Positions 10,068-19,264 of a stretch of 64,000 bases of DNA are shown here, piece after piece. The notes beneath the pieces are model-generated. The model made no database searches. It was not told the origin of the DNA and saw only the letters and a program-made list of their open reading frames with translations. The position numbers and the translations under genes were made by a program. The stretch is from Fabrea salina (taxonomy: Eukaryota; Ciliophora; Heterotrichea; Heterotrichida; Fabreidae), in NCBI GenBank assembly GCA_022984795.1, contig JALIHJ010000038.1, positions 1-64,000 on the forward strand. The letters are read 5' to 3'. Within the stretch, counting starts at the first letter, position 1, and each line of letters starts with the position of its first letter.

Positions 10068-13000
10068 CTATTCTTTCCTGAATTGGGTCTCAGGACTAAA
10101 CATAGTAGTAGCTACTTGTCCTCTTGTTTCGTTGACTTGGCCTTGACTATTTCCATCCAAAACTACTACTTTAGTTACTGAGTTGGTTTTCTTAGAACAA
10201 CACCTAGCAAGCAGACTGAACAAAGGTGCCAAGGATTGAACTGCAGTTATTCCAGCAACTAGCCAAATGATTAACTGCTCTACTAGAGTGTCTATTAATC
10301 GCCAGTTGTTTTGCAGAAAGTAAACTACTAGGGTAAACACTAAACTGGTAACTAGTTCTGCTAGGATTGAAAAAGCTAGAACTGAGTTCTTGGGGTAAGG
10401 TCTAACTGCCAGTATGAAACCAAAGAACCCCAGCATGCAAACTAAGTTCAGAGATGCTTGGAAATAGGGGTAGGCTCCTAAGGTTCCAACACTGACTGCA
10501 AAAACTACTCTTTTTAAGGTAAACACAAAGTAGAAGAAGGAAAATTCTGGATTATCAGTGCAATCGAACTCGTAAAGCAGTGCTCTCCACTTCTGGTAGA
10601 ACTCTGGGTCTTCATTAACTATGTTTTCTCTGTTTCTTTTCACAAACAGAAACAAGGCACCTGGAGTTACTCCAAGAAGAACCACTACAAAGCACGCAGA
10701 GGCATAGTTAAAGACTCCTACTACCTCTACATTGGGCACTGAAACTAACTGAACAAACCCTGCAATAGACAAGTCCAGGTAGCACTGCATCCAGTACCTA
10801 GTGAACACATTGAACCTGTACTCTGCTAGTAGTTTGCTAAATGGTGCTTTGCAGTAAGGGGCCTTTGAAAGCACCCACACTAAAGGCCAGAGCAGTAGCA
10901 GAATGCCTATGATGAGTATGCTGACTCCAGCGTTCAGAAGAAACAGTTTCGAGTCACTTGCTAGGTACTTAGTGAAGTAGCTAGACTCCTCTCCAGTTAC
11001 AAGCTGAATCAAGTAGTCAACTCCAACTGGAATGGAGTCCAGCATGTTCAGTCCTTCAAAGAACCCTAGTAGAGTAGGTGTGAGTTGGTTGTTAGTTGAA
11101 GGAATGTAGGAAAGTATCTCTAGAGTGTTCATGACTCTCCAGAAATCAGAGGGGTTAGAAATGAATAGTGAGACACTGCTTGTTGTTGTTGCTACTAATA
11201 CTGCTTGTTGAGTTCTGGTTTTGGATTCCTCAGTTACTGAAATAGAGGGATCATACTCTTCTAGTTCTACTTTCAAAGTTTTGTTTGCTAGTAAGTAGTT
11301 GCTTTGACTAGTGATGTCCCCTTTAAACTCAAGCAGAGCTATTTCTCCCTTAGAAACATAATCTTGAAAGTCCATGGTGATGTTATACTCCCTATCACTA
11401 GTCATTTCCATCTCATACCTGAACTTGATGTTTTCATTTTGCAGAGTTATTTTAAAGTCTTGTTTGTTCAGTTCAGACTCTAAACTTTCGGAGAACTCTA
11501 AAATCAGTTGATTGTCTTTGTTTTTGAGTTGGGCGCTGAAGAGCTGCCTTTCACAGAACCCGTACTTACTGGAATAGCCCTCTAAGCACTCACAAGTTCT
11601 TTGGGAGTTTAACTTTCCACTTTCTACACAGCTAGTGCACTGCTCAAAGTTGCAGTTAGTGCACAGGTCGTTGTTGCATAAACTGCAAGTGGAGTTGTTT
11701 AAGCAGCCAAAGTAGCAGTCGGACTTGCACTGCTCACAGTATTCTCCGTTCCAAAACTCATTAATCAGGCACAAAGGCAAGCATTCATGATAAACAGGAC
11801 AGAACTCACAGTCCCCACAAGAATCCCCTAGCAAAGTATTTGTGTGAATTGCTGAGTTGTAAGCCCTAACTTCCCATATGAAGCCTTTAAAGAAGTTTGC
11901 CAAGGAGTGCTTAGCTCCTAGAGTTAAGTAGTGGCTTTGTGTGTCGCGAAACCAGTTACTTCCTAAACTCTCTGAGGTTATCAAAGTAGTGTTGGAGTAA
12001 ACTTCAAGTTTAAACTCAGACTCTAAAAACACCTTTACCAACAGCAAGTTCCAGTAGCTGCTTAGTTGGCTTTGACTCTGTAAAGAGTTAACAAGCACAT
12101 AAAAGTTACTCAATTCAATTTCCAAAATGCTTTTGGAGTCAGTTTGTTGTTTACTCAGAACTGTTCCCCACCCAGAAACTGGCCTAAGCCAAACAGCTAC
12201 AGTGAATTCAGGAGACAGAGTTAGTAAGGGCTCTGAAACGTTGTTATAAGGCGGCAGTTGCATAACTGAAGACCCTCTGAAGTAGTAACCTCTGTCCTTA
12301 GTGGGGTAGGGGTCTGTTTCATGGAAAAATGGGTAGAACTGGTCATTAATACCTGTAAGCACTGGAATGGAGCTTTGGAGGTCATTAACTACATTCTGCA
12401 TAGTGTTGAGTTGCAGGTGAAACACAAAACTAGAACTTGAAACTTTAGACTCCTTAGAAGAACAAAGGTACCCAGTAGGACACAAATCAGTGCAAACACC
12501 CTGAACTAAGTAGTAACCTTGAGAACACTCTAAACACTGGAGTTCCGAAGGGGAATAACATGCTGCACAGTTTTCAGCACAAAACAGAGAAACCTGGCAG
12601 TCTCCTCTACACAGAGTGAGTCTGTCATCAATCCAAACTCTGAGTTGGGGTCTGGTTTCATAAGTTCTCAAGAAGTCCGAAGGAATCACAAACCAGAACT
12701 GGGACTCCGAAGAAGCTTGATGCAGTGTTTCTCCATAAACTTCACTTCCGTCTACTTTGAATTTCAAGTCATTGGGGTCAGGGTTCATGTAACTTGGCAG
12801 CAGCGCATAAAGGTAATTGTCGTGACAGTAAACGTATAGGTTAAAGTACCTTTTGCTAATGTAGTTTTGGTGCTTGCCATTTCTAGAACTACATTCATCA
12901 GGTTGAAAATTCCAAATTCTTTTGATCTGGCTTTTGTAGATAAAAGGGTAATTGTAACTGAGAGTGCCTGAACTCAAGTCTAGTTTCTTCACCATAGGGA

Positions 13001-14240
13001 ATCCATTTCTGTACCCACTGCCAGGGATCCTCACTCCCAAAGAAAAAGAAATTCTTCCTGCAGAGCTCAAATGCTCTATTTCTATGTAGTAAGACTCTCC
13101 TTCCACCATAGCTATAGGCCCAGATTCATTGCTCTCAGAGGTAAAGTACAAGTATTCATTTGACTCTTGACTTGAGTTAATGACTTCTTGCTTGTTAGAA
13201 GACCTAGAGTCCGAACTAAGGTACACCCTAACACTTCCTCTAAAAGAAGCATAAAAGGTATAATCTCCAGTCCGGGGAGCTCTAAAGAGTCCGTAAATCA
13301 AGGAGTCGTAACTGTCAGTAGTTGTGAGTATCGTTGCTGAAGAGATAACTTCTCTGTTCACAAGTTCACTAGCAACTCTAATGTTTCGTTGAGTGTATGT
13401 TTCCCTTACTAAGCCTGCACTTCCTTGATAGTACTCTGAGTTCTTAGCATCAAAGTAGACTCCATTGATGCACTTAATACTACTGAAACTGGCTTGAGTA
13501 ACTTGACACTCAGTGCCGTCCAGTTCCACCCTTATTCTGGAAGTTTCACTAGGAAAAGACTTACCAGCAATCATTGTTTCATTGCCTAAGTTGACAGATA
13601 TACTTTCAACAGAAGCAATAACTCTGAAAGGGTACTCAGTGCCTTCAACAGTGTACCCTCCTACCCACAAGAACCCTCTTGTTTTGCCCCAAAAGGAGTA
13701 CTCTAAGGTATGGTCTCCATGGGCATTGTTGCCTAACTCCACATTTATAATATACGGCCTTGAAGCTTCTATAGGAGCAGGATCAAGGATCACATCGACT
13801 CCTCCGATCGCTAGATGTTTTATGTTTTCTTGGTCAGTTTCTTCTTTGAGGAAGTAAAAGTTAACAGTATCCCCAGCAACTGCTTCGTTGGGGTTGAAAA
13901 CAACTAGAGGAAGAGGCCACTTTCCATAAGAAAAAACATTGGACTCTGAATATATCAGAACAGAGTTATGCAAAACTTTCAGTTCAGGTTCAATTTCATC
14001 GTCAATATCATGCCAGGGAGGAATGATGCATTCAATCTCATCTAGCTTTATAGAAAGCAGATCGCAGTCTTTCAGTCCTAGTTTGACTTGATAGTTGCTA
14101 GGGTCTAGGTCTTCGAAGTCCCCAAACAAAAACAAGCTACTTAGTCCATAAAAAACTGTGGGGCCAACAAAGTCTTTGTTTGGAGTGGCTATCTGGGTGA
14201 CTTTAGCAGCTTGACACAACCCCAACAAAAGGAGCATCAT
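10068..14240 (-). CDS. IPT/PA14/LamG/Cys-rich multi-TM surface protein
   Basis: A 1390-aa predicted cell-surface protein. A signal peptide (MMLLLLGLCQAA) is followed by IPT/TIG-like beta domains to about 290. A PA14-like domain lies at about 300-410 (LFRAPRTGDYTFYAS, then VEGESYYIEIEH), as in the fibrocystin-like PKHD1 family. A Cys-rich furin/TNFR-type stretch is near 545-600, a LamG-like domain near 615-800 (KDRGYYF, LTLSPEFTVAVW), and a second Cys-rich stretch to about 900. After a beta-rich membrane-proximal part come roughly eight TM helices from about 1070 to 1350 and a short cytosolic tail (ARCCSKKTN). The large ectodomain plus TM bundle suggests an adhesion or sensory receptor; the ligand is unknown. 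It ends in TAG and starts 9 bp after the upstream small gene. An interrupted relative lies immediately downstream. Confidence 0.85.
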   Translation of the reverse strand: MMLLLLGLCQAAKVTQIATPNKDFVGPTVFYGLSSLFLFGDFEDLDPSNYQVKLGLKDCDLLSIKLDEIECIIPPWHDIDDEIEPELKVLHNSVLIYSESNVFSYGKWPLPLVVFNPNEAVAGDTVNFYFLKEETDQENIKHLAIGGVDVILDPAPIEASRPYIINVELGNNAHGDHTLEYSFWGKTRGFLWVGGYTVEGTEYPFRVIASVESISVNLGNETMIAGKSFPSETSRIRVELDGTECQVTQASFSSIKCINGVYFDAKNSEYYQGSAGLVRETYTQRNIRVASELVNREVISSATILTTTDSYDSLIYGLFRAPRTGDYTFYASFRGSVRVYLSSDSRSSNKQEVINSSQESNEYLYFTSESNESGPIAMVEGESYYIEIEHLSSAGRISFSLGVRIPGSGYRNGFPMVKKLDLSSGTLSYNYPFIYKSQIKRIWNFQPDECSSRNGKHQNYISKRYFNLYVYCHDNYLYALLPSYMNPDPNDLKFKVDGSEVYGETLHQASSESQFWFVIPSDFLRTYETRPQLRVWIDDRLTLCRGDCQVSLFCAENCAACYSPSELQCLECSQGYYLVQGVCTDLCPTGYLCSSKESKVSSSSFVFHLQLNTMQNVVNDLQSSIPVLTGINDQFYPFFHETDPYPTKDRGYYFRGSSVMQLPPYNNVSEPLLTLSPEFTVAVWLRPVSGWGTVLSKQQTDSKSILEIELSNFYVLVNSLQSQSQLSSYWNLLLVKVFLESEFKLEVYSNTTLITSESLGSNWFRDTQSHYLTLGAKHSLANFFKGFIWEVRAYNSAIHTNTLLGDSCGDCEFCPVYHECLPLCLINEFWNGEYCEQCKSDCYFGCLNNSTCSLCNNDLCTNCNFEQCTSCVESGKLNSQRTCECLEGYSSKYGFCERQLFSAQLKNKDNQLILEFSESLESELNKQDFKITLQNENIKFRYEMEMTSDREYNITMDFQDYVSKGEIALLEFKGDITSQSNYLLANKTLKVELEEYDPSISVTEESKTRTQQAVLVATTTSSVSLFISNPSDFWRVMNTLEILSYIPSTNNQLTPTLLGFFEGLNMLDSIPVGVDYLIQLVTGEESSYFTKYLASDSKLFLLNAGVSILIIGILLLLWPLVWVLSKAPYCKAPFSKLLAEYRFNVFTRYWMQCYLDLSIAGFVQLVSVPNVEVVGVFNYASACFVVVLLGVTPGALFLFVKRNRENIVNEDPEFYQKWRALLYEFDCTDNPEFSFFYFVFTLKRVVFAVSVGTLGAYPYFQASLNLVCMLGFFGFILAVRPYPKNSVLAFSILAELVTSLVFTLVVYFLQNNWRLIDTLVEQLIIWLVAGITAVQSLAPLFSLLARCCSKKTNSVTKVVVLDGNSQGQVNETRGQVATTMFSPETQFRKE

Positions 14241-14249
14241 CTTTATTAT

Positions 14250-14474
14250 TTAGTTTGAATTATTAGTGTTTGTGTTTTCCAAAAGGGTTCTTCCTTCTTG
14301 TTCAAGCATGTCTGACTCAGAAACTTCGTGGACTTCTGTTTGGTTTGAACTCGAAAAGTAGTTTATCAAAGGTAAAGTTACAGCCACTCCTGCCAATAGC
14401 AACCTAAGAACTTTTAGTTGCCTGTTTTTAGAGCCTTTTTCTAGTTGGTAAACTTTTAACTTAGGCAATTTCAT
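14250..14474 (-). CDS. Small single-pass membrane protein, unknown
   Basis: A 74-aa product with a basic N-terminus (MKLPKLKVYQLEKGSKNRQ), one hydrophobic segment (LLLAGVAVTLPLINYF) and an acidic tail. The start sits in the TTAATAAATG context typical here and overlaps the last 14 bases of the deaminase gene in another frame. It ends 9 bp before the next ATG. The size and topology would suit a membrane-complex accessory subunit, but no family is recognisable. Confidence 0.55.
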   Translation of the reverse strand: MKLPKLKVYQLEKGSKNRQLKVLRLLLAGVAVTLPLINYFSSSNQTEVHEVSESDMLEQEGRTLLENTNTNNSN

Positions 14475-15369
14475 TTATTAACTTAACTTCTGAAAAAGCC
14501 ATGTCTGCAGCGTCTTGTTGCAGCTTTTTCAAGTCTTCAATTGAAAGTCCAAAGCCTTTGCGCAGAATCTCTAGTTCTTGAGTCAAACTTGTGTTGAAAA
14601 GCAAAGTATCGTCTGTGCAAACAGCCATTGGGTGGTTCCTGCTAAAGAAGTACCCGAAGTGGTGGTCTATGATTGAGTCAAGTCCAATAGTAGCCATGTT
14701 GGAACTAGGACAAACTTCAATGGGAATTTTGTTTTCTACTATAAACTGTTGGGCTTCTTCGCTTAAAAAGTTGCAGTGGCCCAGTCGGTCAGGCTTGAAG
14801 TTTAGGATTTCAAGGGTATCTTGTTCGTCAGGAACTTCTCCAGTGTGAACGGTTACTTTGAGTCCAGAAGCTCTTGCTTCTTCAAAAACTGCTTTGAACT
14901 GGCTGAACTTTCCAATTGTGGGGTTTCCTGAAAAGTCCAAACCTACACATACAGAGGACTTCTTAGCTAGTTCAAGGTTCTCTTTAGCTTCTTCCAAAGA
15001 GAAGCTTCTGTTTACACTTACCAGGAGTTTTACAGTCATTTGTCCAGAGTAGTTTTGTATAGTTTCTGTGACAGCTTGCATGTAGTCCCTTTTAGTCATG
15101 TGGTCTGAAGCTTTAGGAGTTGTTCGGATTTCTAGGTAAACACAACCCTCTGCCTGGAAGTCTTCTATCATTTCTTGTATAATCTTGGATACCCTTTGCG
15201 GAGTAGTAACTACTGAGTGGACTAACTTGAAAAGACGAAAGGCCTCTTCCAAAGTTACTTTTTGGGAAAAAGACTCAGAGGAACCCTCTTGGGAAAGAAA
15301 CTCCTGCAAAGTTGACCTGCGGATAGAGCCGTGCAAGTGGGCGTGCAGCTCTATTTTTGGTATGTCCAT
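14461..15369 (-). CDS. ADAL: N6-methyl-AMP deaminase-like (ADAL/MAPDA)
   Basis: A metal-dependent adenosine/AMP deaminase family member, about 302 aa. Zinc-site signatures are present: HAHLHGS near the N-terminus, HTGE near 190, and an SSN...D stretch near 240. The C-terminal metal Asp pair is in VCTDDTLLF. YLEIRTTPK and the overall length fit the ADAL/MAPDA subgroup, which removes the methylamino group of N6-methyl-AMP from m6A RNA turnover, better than classical adenosine deaminase. I chose ATG 15369 (MDIPKIELHAH). An ATG at 15390 is in frame but would overlap the V-ATPase start on the other strand. Confidence 0.88.
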   Translation of the reverse strand: MDIPKIELHAHLHGSIRRSTLQEFLSQEGSSESFSQKVTLEEAFRLFKLVHSVVTTPQRVSKIIQEMIEDFQAEGCVYLEIRTTPKASDHMTKRDYMQAVTETIQNYSGQMTVKLLVSVNRSFSLEEAKENLELAKKSSVCVGLDFSGNPTIGKFSQFKAVFEEARASGLKVTVHTGEVPDEQDTLEILNFKPDRLGHCNFLSEEAQQFIVENKIPIEVCPSSNMATIGLDSIIDHHFGYFFSRNHPMAVCTDDTLLFNTSLTQELEILRKGFGLSIEDLKKLQQDAADMAFSEVKLINEIA

Positions 15370-15381
15370 CTCTGACAATAA

Positions 15382-16533
15382 ATGGAGCATTGGCTTGTAT
15401 CAGTGTACTGTGGCAGTAACCAGGAAGAAAGCACCTGGTCTGTGATTCGGGAAGAAGTTCTGGGAACCCAAAGGCCTTTAGGACAAGCTTTCAGGTTTAA
15501 TGTTCCCAACCACTTTAAAGTAGGCTCTTTAGACAATCTAGTTTCCCTTGCAGACGAAATTGGCAAACTAGACCACCACCTTGAGGGCACTATCAAGAAG
15601 ATAGAACGCCAGTACAGCGACATTGAGCCTAACTCTAAACTCAAAATAGAAAACCCCAACCCTGGAGTGCAAGAAACACTTGCTCCTGAGATTTATTTAG
15701 CCAACTTTAAGTGGAACAACTCTAAGTACCCCCCAACTAAGTCCTTAGCTGAACTTTCTTCCCTAATCGGAGAGCGACTCCGCACTATGGACGAAGACGT
15801 TAAAAACAAAGCTGCTAAGTTCCAGGAGTCCAGGAATGTTGTGTCTGCTTTTTCGAAAAAGGAGTCAGGGAACTTAATCACCAAGGACCTGACTGAAGTT
15901 TTAACTTCCAAAGTGTGTTCCCAAAACGATTTTGTGTTTACAGAAAACCTCAAAACACTGTGTGTTATACTCCCTAGAAAAGACACCAACAAGTGGTTGG
16001 AGACCTACGAGTTCTTGGACGAAGGAGTAGTTCCTAGAAGCACCAAGCAGTTCCAAGTAGAGGACAAAGACGACCTAACTATCTGGAGAGTAGTGCTTTT
16101 GGCTGCTTCCACTGACTCCTTCACTGCAGCTTGTAAAAGCAACAAGTGGGTAGTTCGGGAGTACTGTTTGGACCCTGAGTACATTTCTAACCAACAAGAG
16201 TCCAAAGAAAAGGCCAAGCAGTCCTACCAGCACCAGCACAACCTGCTTTCGAGGTCTTGCAAAGTCAGTTTCAGTGAACTTTACATTGCTCTGGTACACC
16301 TGAAAGCAATGAGGGTGTTTGTGGAGTCTGTTTTGAGGTACTCGTTGCCTCCGCAGTTTTACTGTGCGTGCATCACTCCTGAGCAAGGCAGAGAAAAAAA
16401 GGTGATTGACACTATGATAAAGCGCTTCATAAACCCCGGAGAGAACCCTGAGATGTACGGAACCCGCGAAGAAACTGAAGACGGAGAAGACTTCTTTCCC
16501 TTTGTGTTTTTGAGAGTTCCTCAGTTTAATTAA
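15382..16533 (+). CDS. ATP6V1C: V-ATPase V1 subunit C
   Basis: Subunit C is the stator arm of the V1 sector, which clamps V1 to Vo and regulates reversible disassembly in the proton pump of contractile vacuole, lysosome and phagosome membranes. The 383-aa length matches the family. Typical stretches are near the N-terminus (VPNHFKVGSLDNLVSLADEIGKLD), the mid-region (EIYLANFKWNNSKYP) and the C-terminus (LHIALVHLKAMRVFVESVLRYSLP-like, ending in FPFVFLRVP). It starts in ACAATAAATG, 12 bp from the divergent deaminase. It ends with its TAA directly against the TMCO1 stop. Confidence 0.96.
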   Translation: MEHWLVSVYCGSNQEESTWSVIREEVLGTQRPLGQAFRFNVPNHFKVGSLDNLVSLADEIGKLDHHLEGTIKKIERQYSDIEPNSKLKIENPNPGVQETLAPEIYLANFKWNNSKYPPTKSLAELSSLIGERLRTMDEDVKNKAAKFQESRNVVSAFSKKESGNLITKDLTEVLTSKVCSQNDFVFTENLKTLCVILPRKDTNKWLETYEFLDEGVVPRSTKQFQVEDKDDLTIWRVVLLAASTDSFTAACKSNKWVVREYCLDPEYISNQQESKEKAKQSYQHQHNLLSRSCKVSFSELYIALVHLKAMRVFVESVLRYSLPPQFYCACITPEQGREKKVIDTMIKRFINPGENPEMYGTREETEDGEDFFPFVFLRVPQFN

Positions 16534-17082
16534 TTACCTAGAGGGTTGGTCCCACATGCTAAAGGGAGTCCGGGGAGTGAACCCAAAGTACTTCTGGATG
16601 TTTTGTCGCATCAAGTAAGAAGTCAGGATGTAAATGAACAACATACTGCAGTCTGTGTAGTCGTTTCCTGGCAAGCTGCGGTGAGTGATTCCTTGCAGCA
16701 TGGAAAAAGGCACGAAAGGAAGTTTGGCCACCACTACTCCGTGGTAAGTGCTGTTCAGAGTTGACATAAAGGCTATCATGAAAATAGCTATGATTCCTGT
16801 GCTCTTCATTTTGGACATGCTGAGTTTCTGGTTCCAGCTCTTCAAAGAACTGTCGAGTTTGGCTATTTTCTTTTCTTGGTTTTTTTGTTCTGAAGCAGTC
16901 ACCATTCTGTCCTTTTCTCTTTCTAGTTGTTTAGAGATCGTTTCTATTGACTTTTTGGTTTGTTTGAACTCGTCGAAACGGTAAATAAGTAGCCAACTCA
17001 AGAACTCCGAAAGCGAAGCTGTGAAGGTGGCTGCTAGTAAAATAGGGAAGGTTTCTGTCCAAGATATTTCTGTGTCGTACAT
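16534..17082 (-). CDS. TMCO1: TMCO1-like ER membrane protein
   Basis: A 182-aa ER multipass protein of the Get1/EMC3/TMCO1 (Oxa1) superfamily. It acts with the multipass translocon and has been reported as an ER calcium-load-activated channel. A luminal/TM segment is followed by a coiled coil (SKQLEREKDRM...KKIAKL). Next comes the conserved MSKMKSTGIIAIF, then VVAKLPFVPFSMLQGITHR and NDYTDCSMLFIYIL, and finally MRQNIQKYFGF. These follow human TMCO1 closely across its length. It is convergent with V-ATPase C, with no base between the two stop codons, and starts 11 bp after the GTPase gene. Confidence 0.95.
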   Translation of the reverse strand: MYDTEISWTETFPILLAATFTASLSEFLSWLLIYRFDEFKQTKKSIETISKQLEREKDRMVTASEQKNQEKKIAKLDSSLKSWNQKLSMSKMKSTGIIAIFMIAFMSTLNSTYHGVVVAKLPFVPFSMLQGITHRSLPGNDYTDCSMLFIYILTSYLMRQNIQKYFGFTPRTPFSMWDQPSR

Positions 17083-17093
17083 TTTTAAATTAC

Positions 17094-18086
17094 TTACTGG
17101 ATTTCACAAGAAGGTTTTTCTCTGAGTTGGGACTGCAGGAATGCATCGGTTTGCTGTACAGACTCATGCAGCAGTCTGAGTGAGTGGAAGTCAATGTTGA
17201 GTTCAGGTTCGAACTTCCCTTCATGGTAGTTCTCAATGAAGTGCACTGAACTCCTTGGAATTCCCAGCTTCAAAACTACACTTTCGATTTTCATGTCCAA
17301 GATTTCCCTAAGTTCTTCTTCTGCTTCAATGTCTTTTTCTACTTTGTCAATTCTAGTGAGCACTACTTGTGGGTAGAAGTAGCCTTTGCTGCGGGCTATT
17401 TGGAGGATTTCTTTGTAAAACTGGGTTTCTTCTTCTCCGTTAGGAATCTCTTCTAAGCTGCCGTCAAACACAAACAGCAAACAGTGGGGCTTGTCTTCTA
17501 GAGTGGGGGTCTTTTTCATGATCTCAGTAGGGAAAAGTTGACTTTGTGACTTCCAGAACTCCCAAAGCAAGTAAGCGTACCTCTGGGTTCTTTGTTCAAC
17601 CCGGCTCATGTCTTTGACTCTGCCTTGGAGAACTAACTCAGCTTGTGCTTGTTCTCTGGAGTCCATCCAGATCTGACCTCGAGTGTCGTGGACTTTGATG
17701 CCAGCAGTGTCTCCAGGTTCTTTAAGAGTCACAGTGGTGTAGAGGGTAGTTCCTTCGTTCCGGGAAGTACCTTTGACCACTACTTTGTGTCTGATTTCTC
17801 CAGGGAGTTCAGAGGTGTTGTGGAGTGCTCTGAAGAAAGTCCGGATTAAAGATGACTTGCCTGAGCCACTAGGCCCAAAGACTATTATATTGCTGGAAGA
17901 AGGCAAGTCTTGGTAGTTAAGTTTGGGGTTTGTTCTGTTGGGCAAGATTTGAAATTCATTAAGGGACTGCCGCAGTTGGTTGACCTGGCGCACCATGAGG
18001 TCAGCCATGGTGTTGGAGAGGGGCTTTTTGGGAGTTTTGAGTTGCCTTCGGTCAGCTGGGGGGGCTGGGAAGCGTTTCTGTTCCAT
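17094..18086 (-). CDS. P-loop GTPase-like protein
   Basis: A 330-aa protein with a G domain: Walker A GPSGSGKSS (about residue 71), switch-II type HDTRGQ (about 133) and a G4-like TRID near 245. The region around VVVKGTSRNEGTTLYTTV would be the switch I area. It resembles the interferon-induced IFI44/GvpD-like group of large-loop GTPases more than Ras or septins, but assignment is loose. The N-terminus is basic and Pro-rich and the C-terminus helical. It is divergent from the next gene over 80 bp. Confidence 0.6.
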   Translation of the reverse strand: MEQKRFPAPPADRRQLKTPKKPLSNTMADLMVRQVNQLRQSLNEFQILPNRTNPKLNYQDLPSSSNIIVFGPSGSGKSSLIRTFFRALHNTSELPGEIRHKVVVKGTSRNEGTTLYTTVTLKEPGDTAGIKVHDTRGQIWMDSREQAQAELVLQGRVKDMSRVEQRTQRYAYLLWEFWKSQSQLFPTEIMKKTPTLEDKPHCLLFVFDGSLEEIPNGEEETQFYKEILQIARSKGYFYPQVVLTRIDKVEKDIEAEEELREILDMKIESVVLKLGIPRSSVHFIENYHEGKFEPELNIDFHSLRLLHESVQQTDAFLQSQLREKPSCEIQ

Positions 18087-18166
18087 TATTAATGTTTATT
18101 CGGACAGTGGGACTCTAGAAACATGTTACAAGTTGGTTGGAAAATGCAAGCTGTTAAATATTAGAA

Positions 18167-19249
18167 ATGGAAACATTTGAGAAGAAGTCCTCTGGAAGGT
18201 GTTTCCGGCCAAAAGCAGCAGAAGAGATTGGTGCACAGAAAAAGGAACTCTTAAGGATGCTTAAAGACCAGAAGAGCACAGCTTTGCTAGCTGAGTTCAA
18301 AGAACTCGCTGGAAAATGGGAAAACTTATTTAAAAAACTCCACAGTAACTACAAAACTCTTAAGTCCAAAAACAGAGTTTTTTACCAAGAAGAAAAGAAA
18401 AAGTCCCAGTCTCAGAAAAAAAAGTCTGACTTCGTCAAACAAAAACTAAACGACAAAAACGGAAACCAGTTAAAAGAAAACAGATTCAACAGCTCACTCA
18501 AAACAATCAAACAGATCTGGGACGATAACATCAAAGAACTAGAACTCAGCTTAAACGAACAAAAACAAGCTAGGTACCGAATGAGTGCCAACCATAAACT
18601 CCAAATCCAACTAATTGACGATGAACTTGGAGAACCTATACAAACTCCTAGTTCCAACAAACAACAGTTCCACAACTTACTTAAAAAAGACTGGGCCTGC
18701 ATGCCCTTGCAGATCCCTTCCCCTCCTTCACTCAACTCTTCGCTTGCTTTCGAACAAATGATGCAAGATCTTCCCTACGACGACCCTGACATTTCCAGGA
18801 TCTCCCTTGAAAAAGACCCAGGCAGGTGGATGAGTGACTTAGAGAGTGAAGAAGAAAGCCAAGTGGACGTCCAGGAAGTCAAGGACGCCATGCAGGTGCT
18901 CAGCCAAGCAAACTTGCTGGAAGGAGAACTTGCTGACCTAGCCCAAGACCAAGACGGCAACTTAGAGTTGCTGGTGCAGTTGCTTCAGTTTGACTCTGAC
19001 GGCAGAAAAACACCCAACACTCGAAGTCTCCACAAAAGCATAAAAGAAAACACTTTGGAGTTCACTACTCCTATGAGTTCTTTGTTTGGGTCCAACTTGC
19101 AGTCCAACGAAGACGAAAAACCTGAAGACTTCGAAAGTGAAGTTAAGTGCGAAGACCCCAAACCCCAAAAAACAGACCACTTAAAAGAGTTTGTGAGTCC
19201 TAAAAGCAACTACAGTTCTACTTCGCCTGACTCTATTCCTAAAGCTTAA
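18167..19249 (+). CDS. Coiled-coil protein, unknown
   Basis: A 360-aa protein I do not recognise. Residues about 20-140 are Lys/Glu/Gln-rich and should form a long coiled coil. The second half is acidic and disordered, with a short hydrophobic helix (LLVQLLQF) near 270. The start has a TTAGAAATGG context and the stop TAA lies 15 bp before the next gene. No membrane segment or signal peptide is visible. Confidence 0.75.
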   Translation: METFEKKSSGRCFRPKAAEEIGAQKKELLRMLKDQKSTALLAEFKELAGKWENLFKKLHSNYKTLKSKNRVFYQEEKKKSQSQKKKSDFVKQKLNDKNGNQLKENRFNSSLKTIKQIWDDNIKELELSLNEQKQARYRMSANHKLQIQLIDDELGEPIQTPSSNKQQFHNLLKKDWACMPLQIPSPPSLNSSLAFEQMMQDLPYDDPDISRISLEKDPGRWMSDLESEEESQVDVQEVKDAMQVLSQANLLEGELADLAQDQDGNLELLVQLLQFDSDGRKTPNTRSLHKSIKENTLEFTTPMSSLFGSNLQSNEDEKPEDFESEVKCEDPKPQKTDHLKEFVSPKSNYSSTSPDSIPKA

Positions 19250-19264
19250 CTATTTAACTGTATA

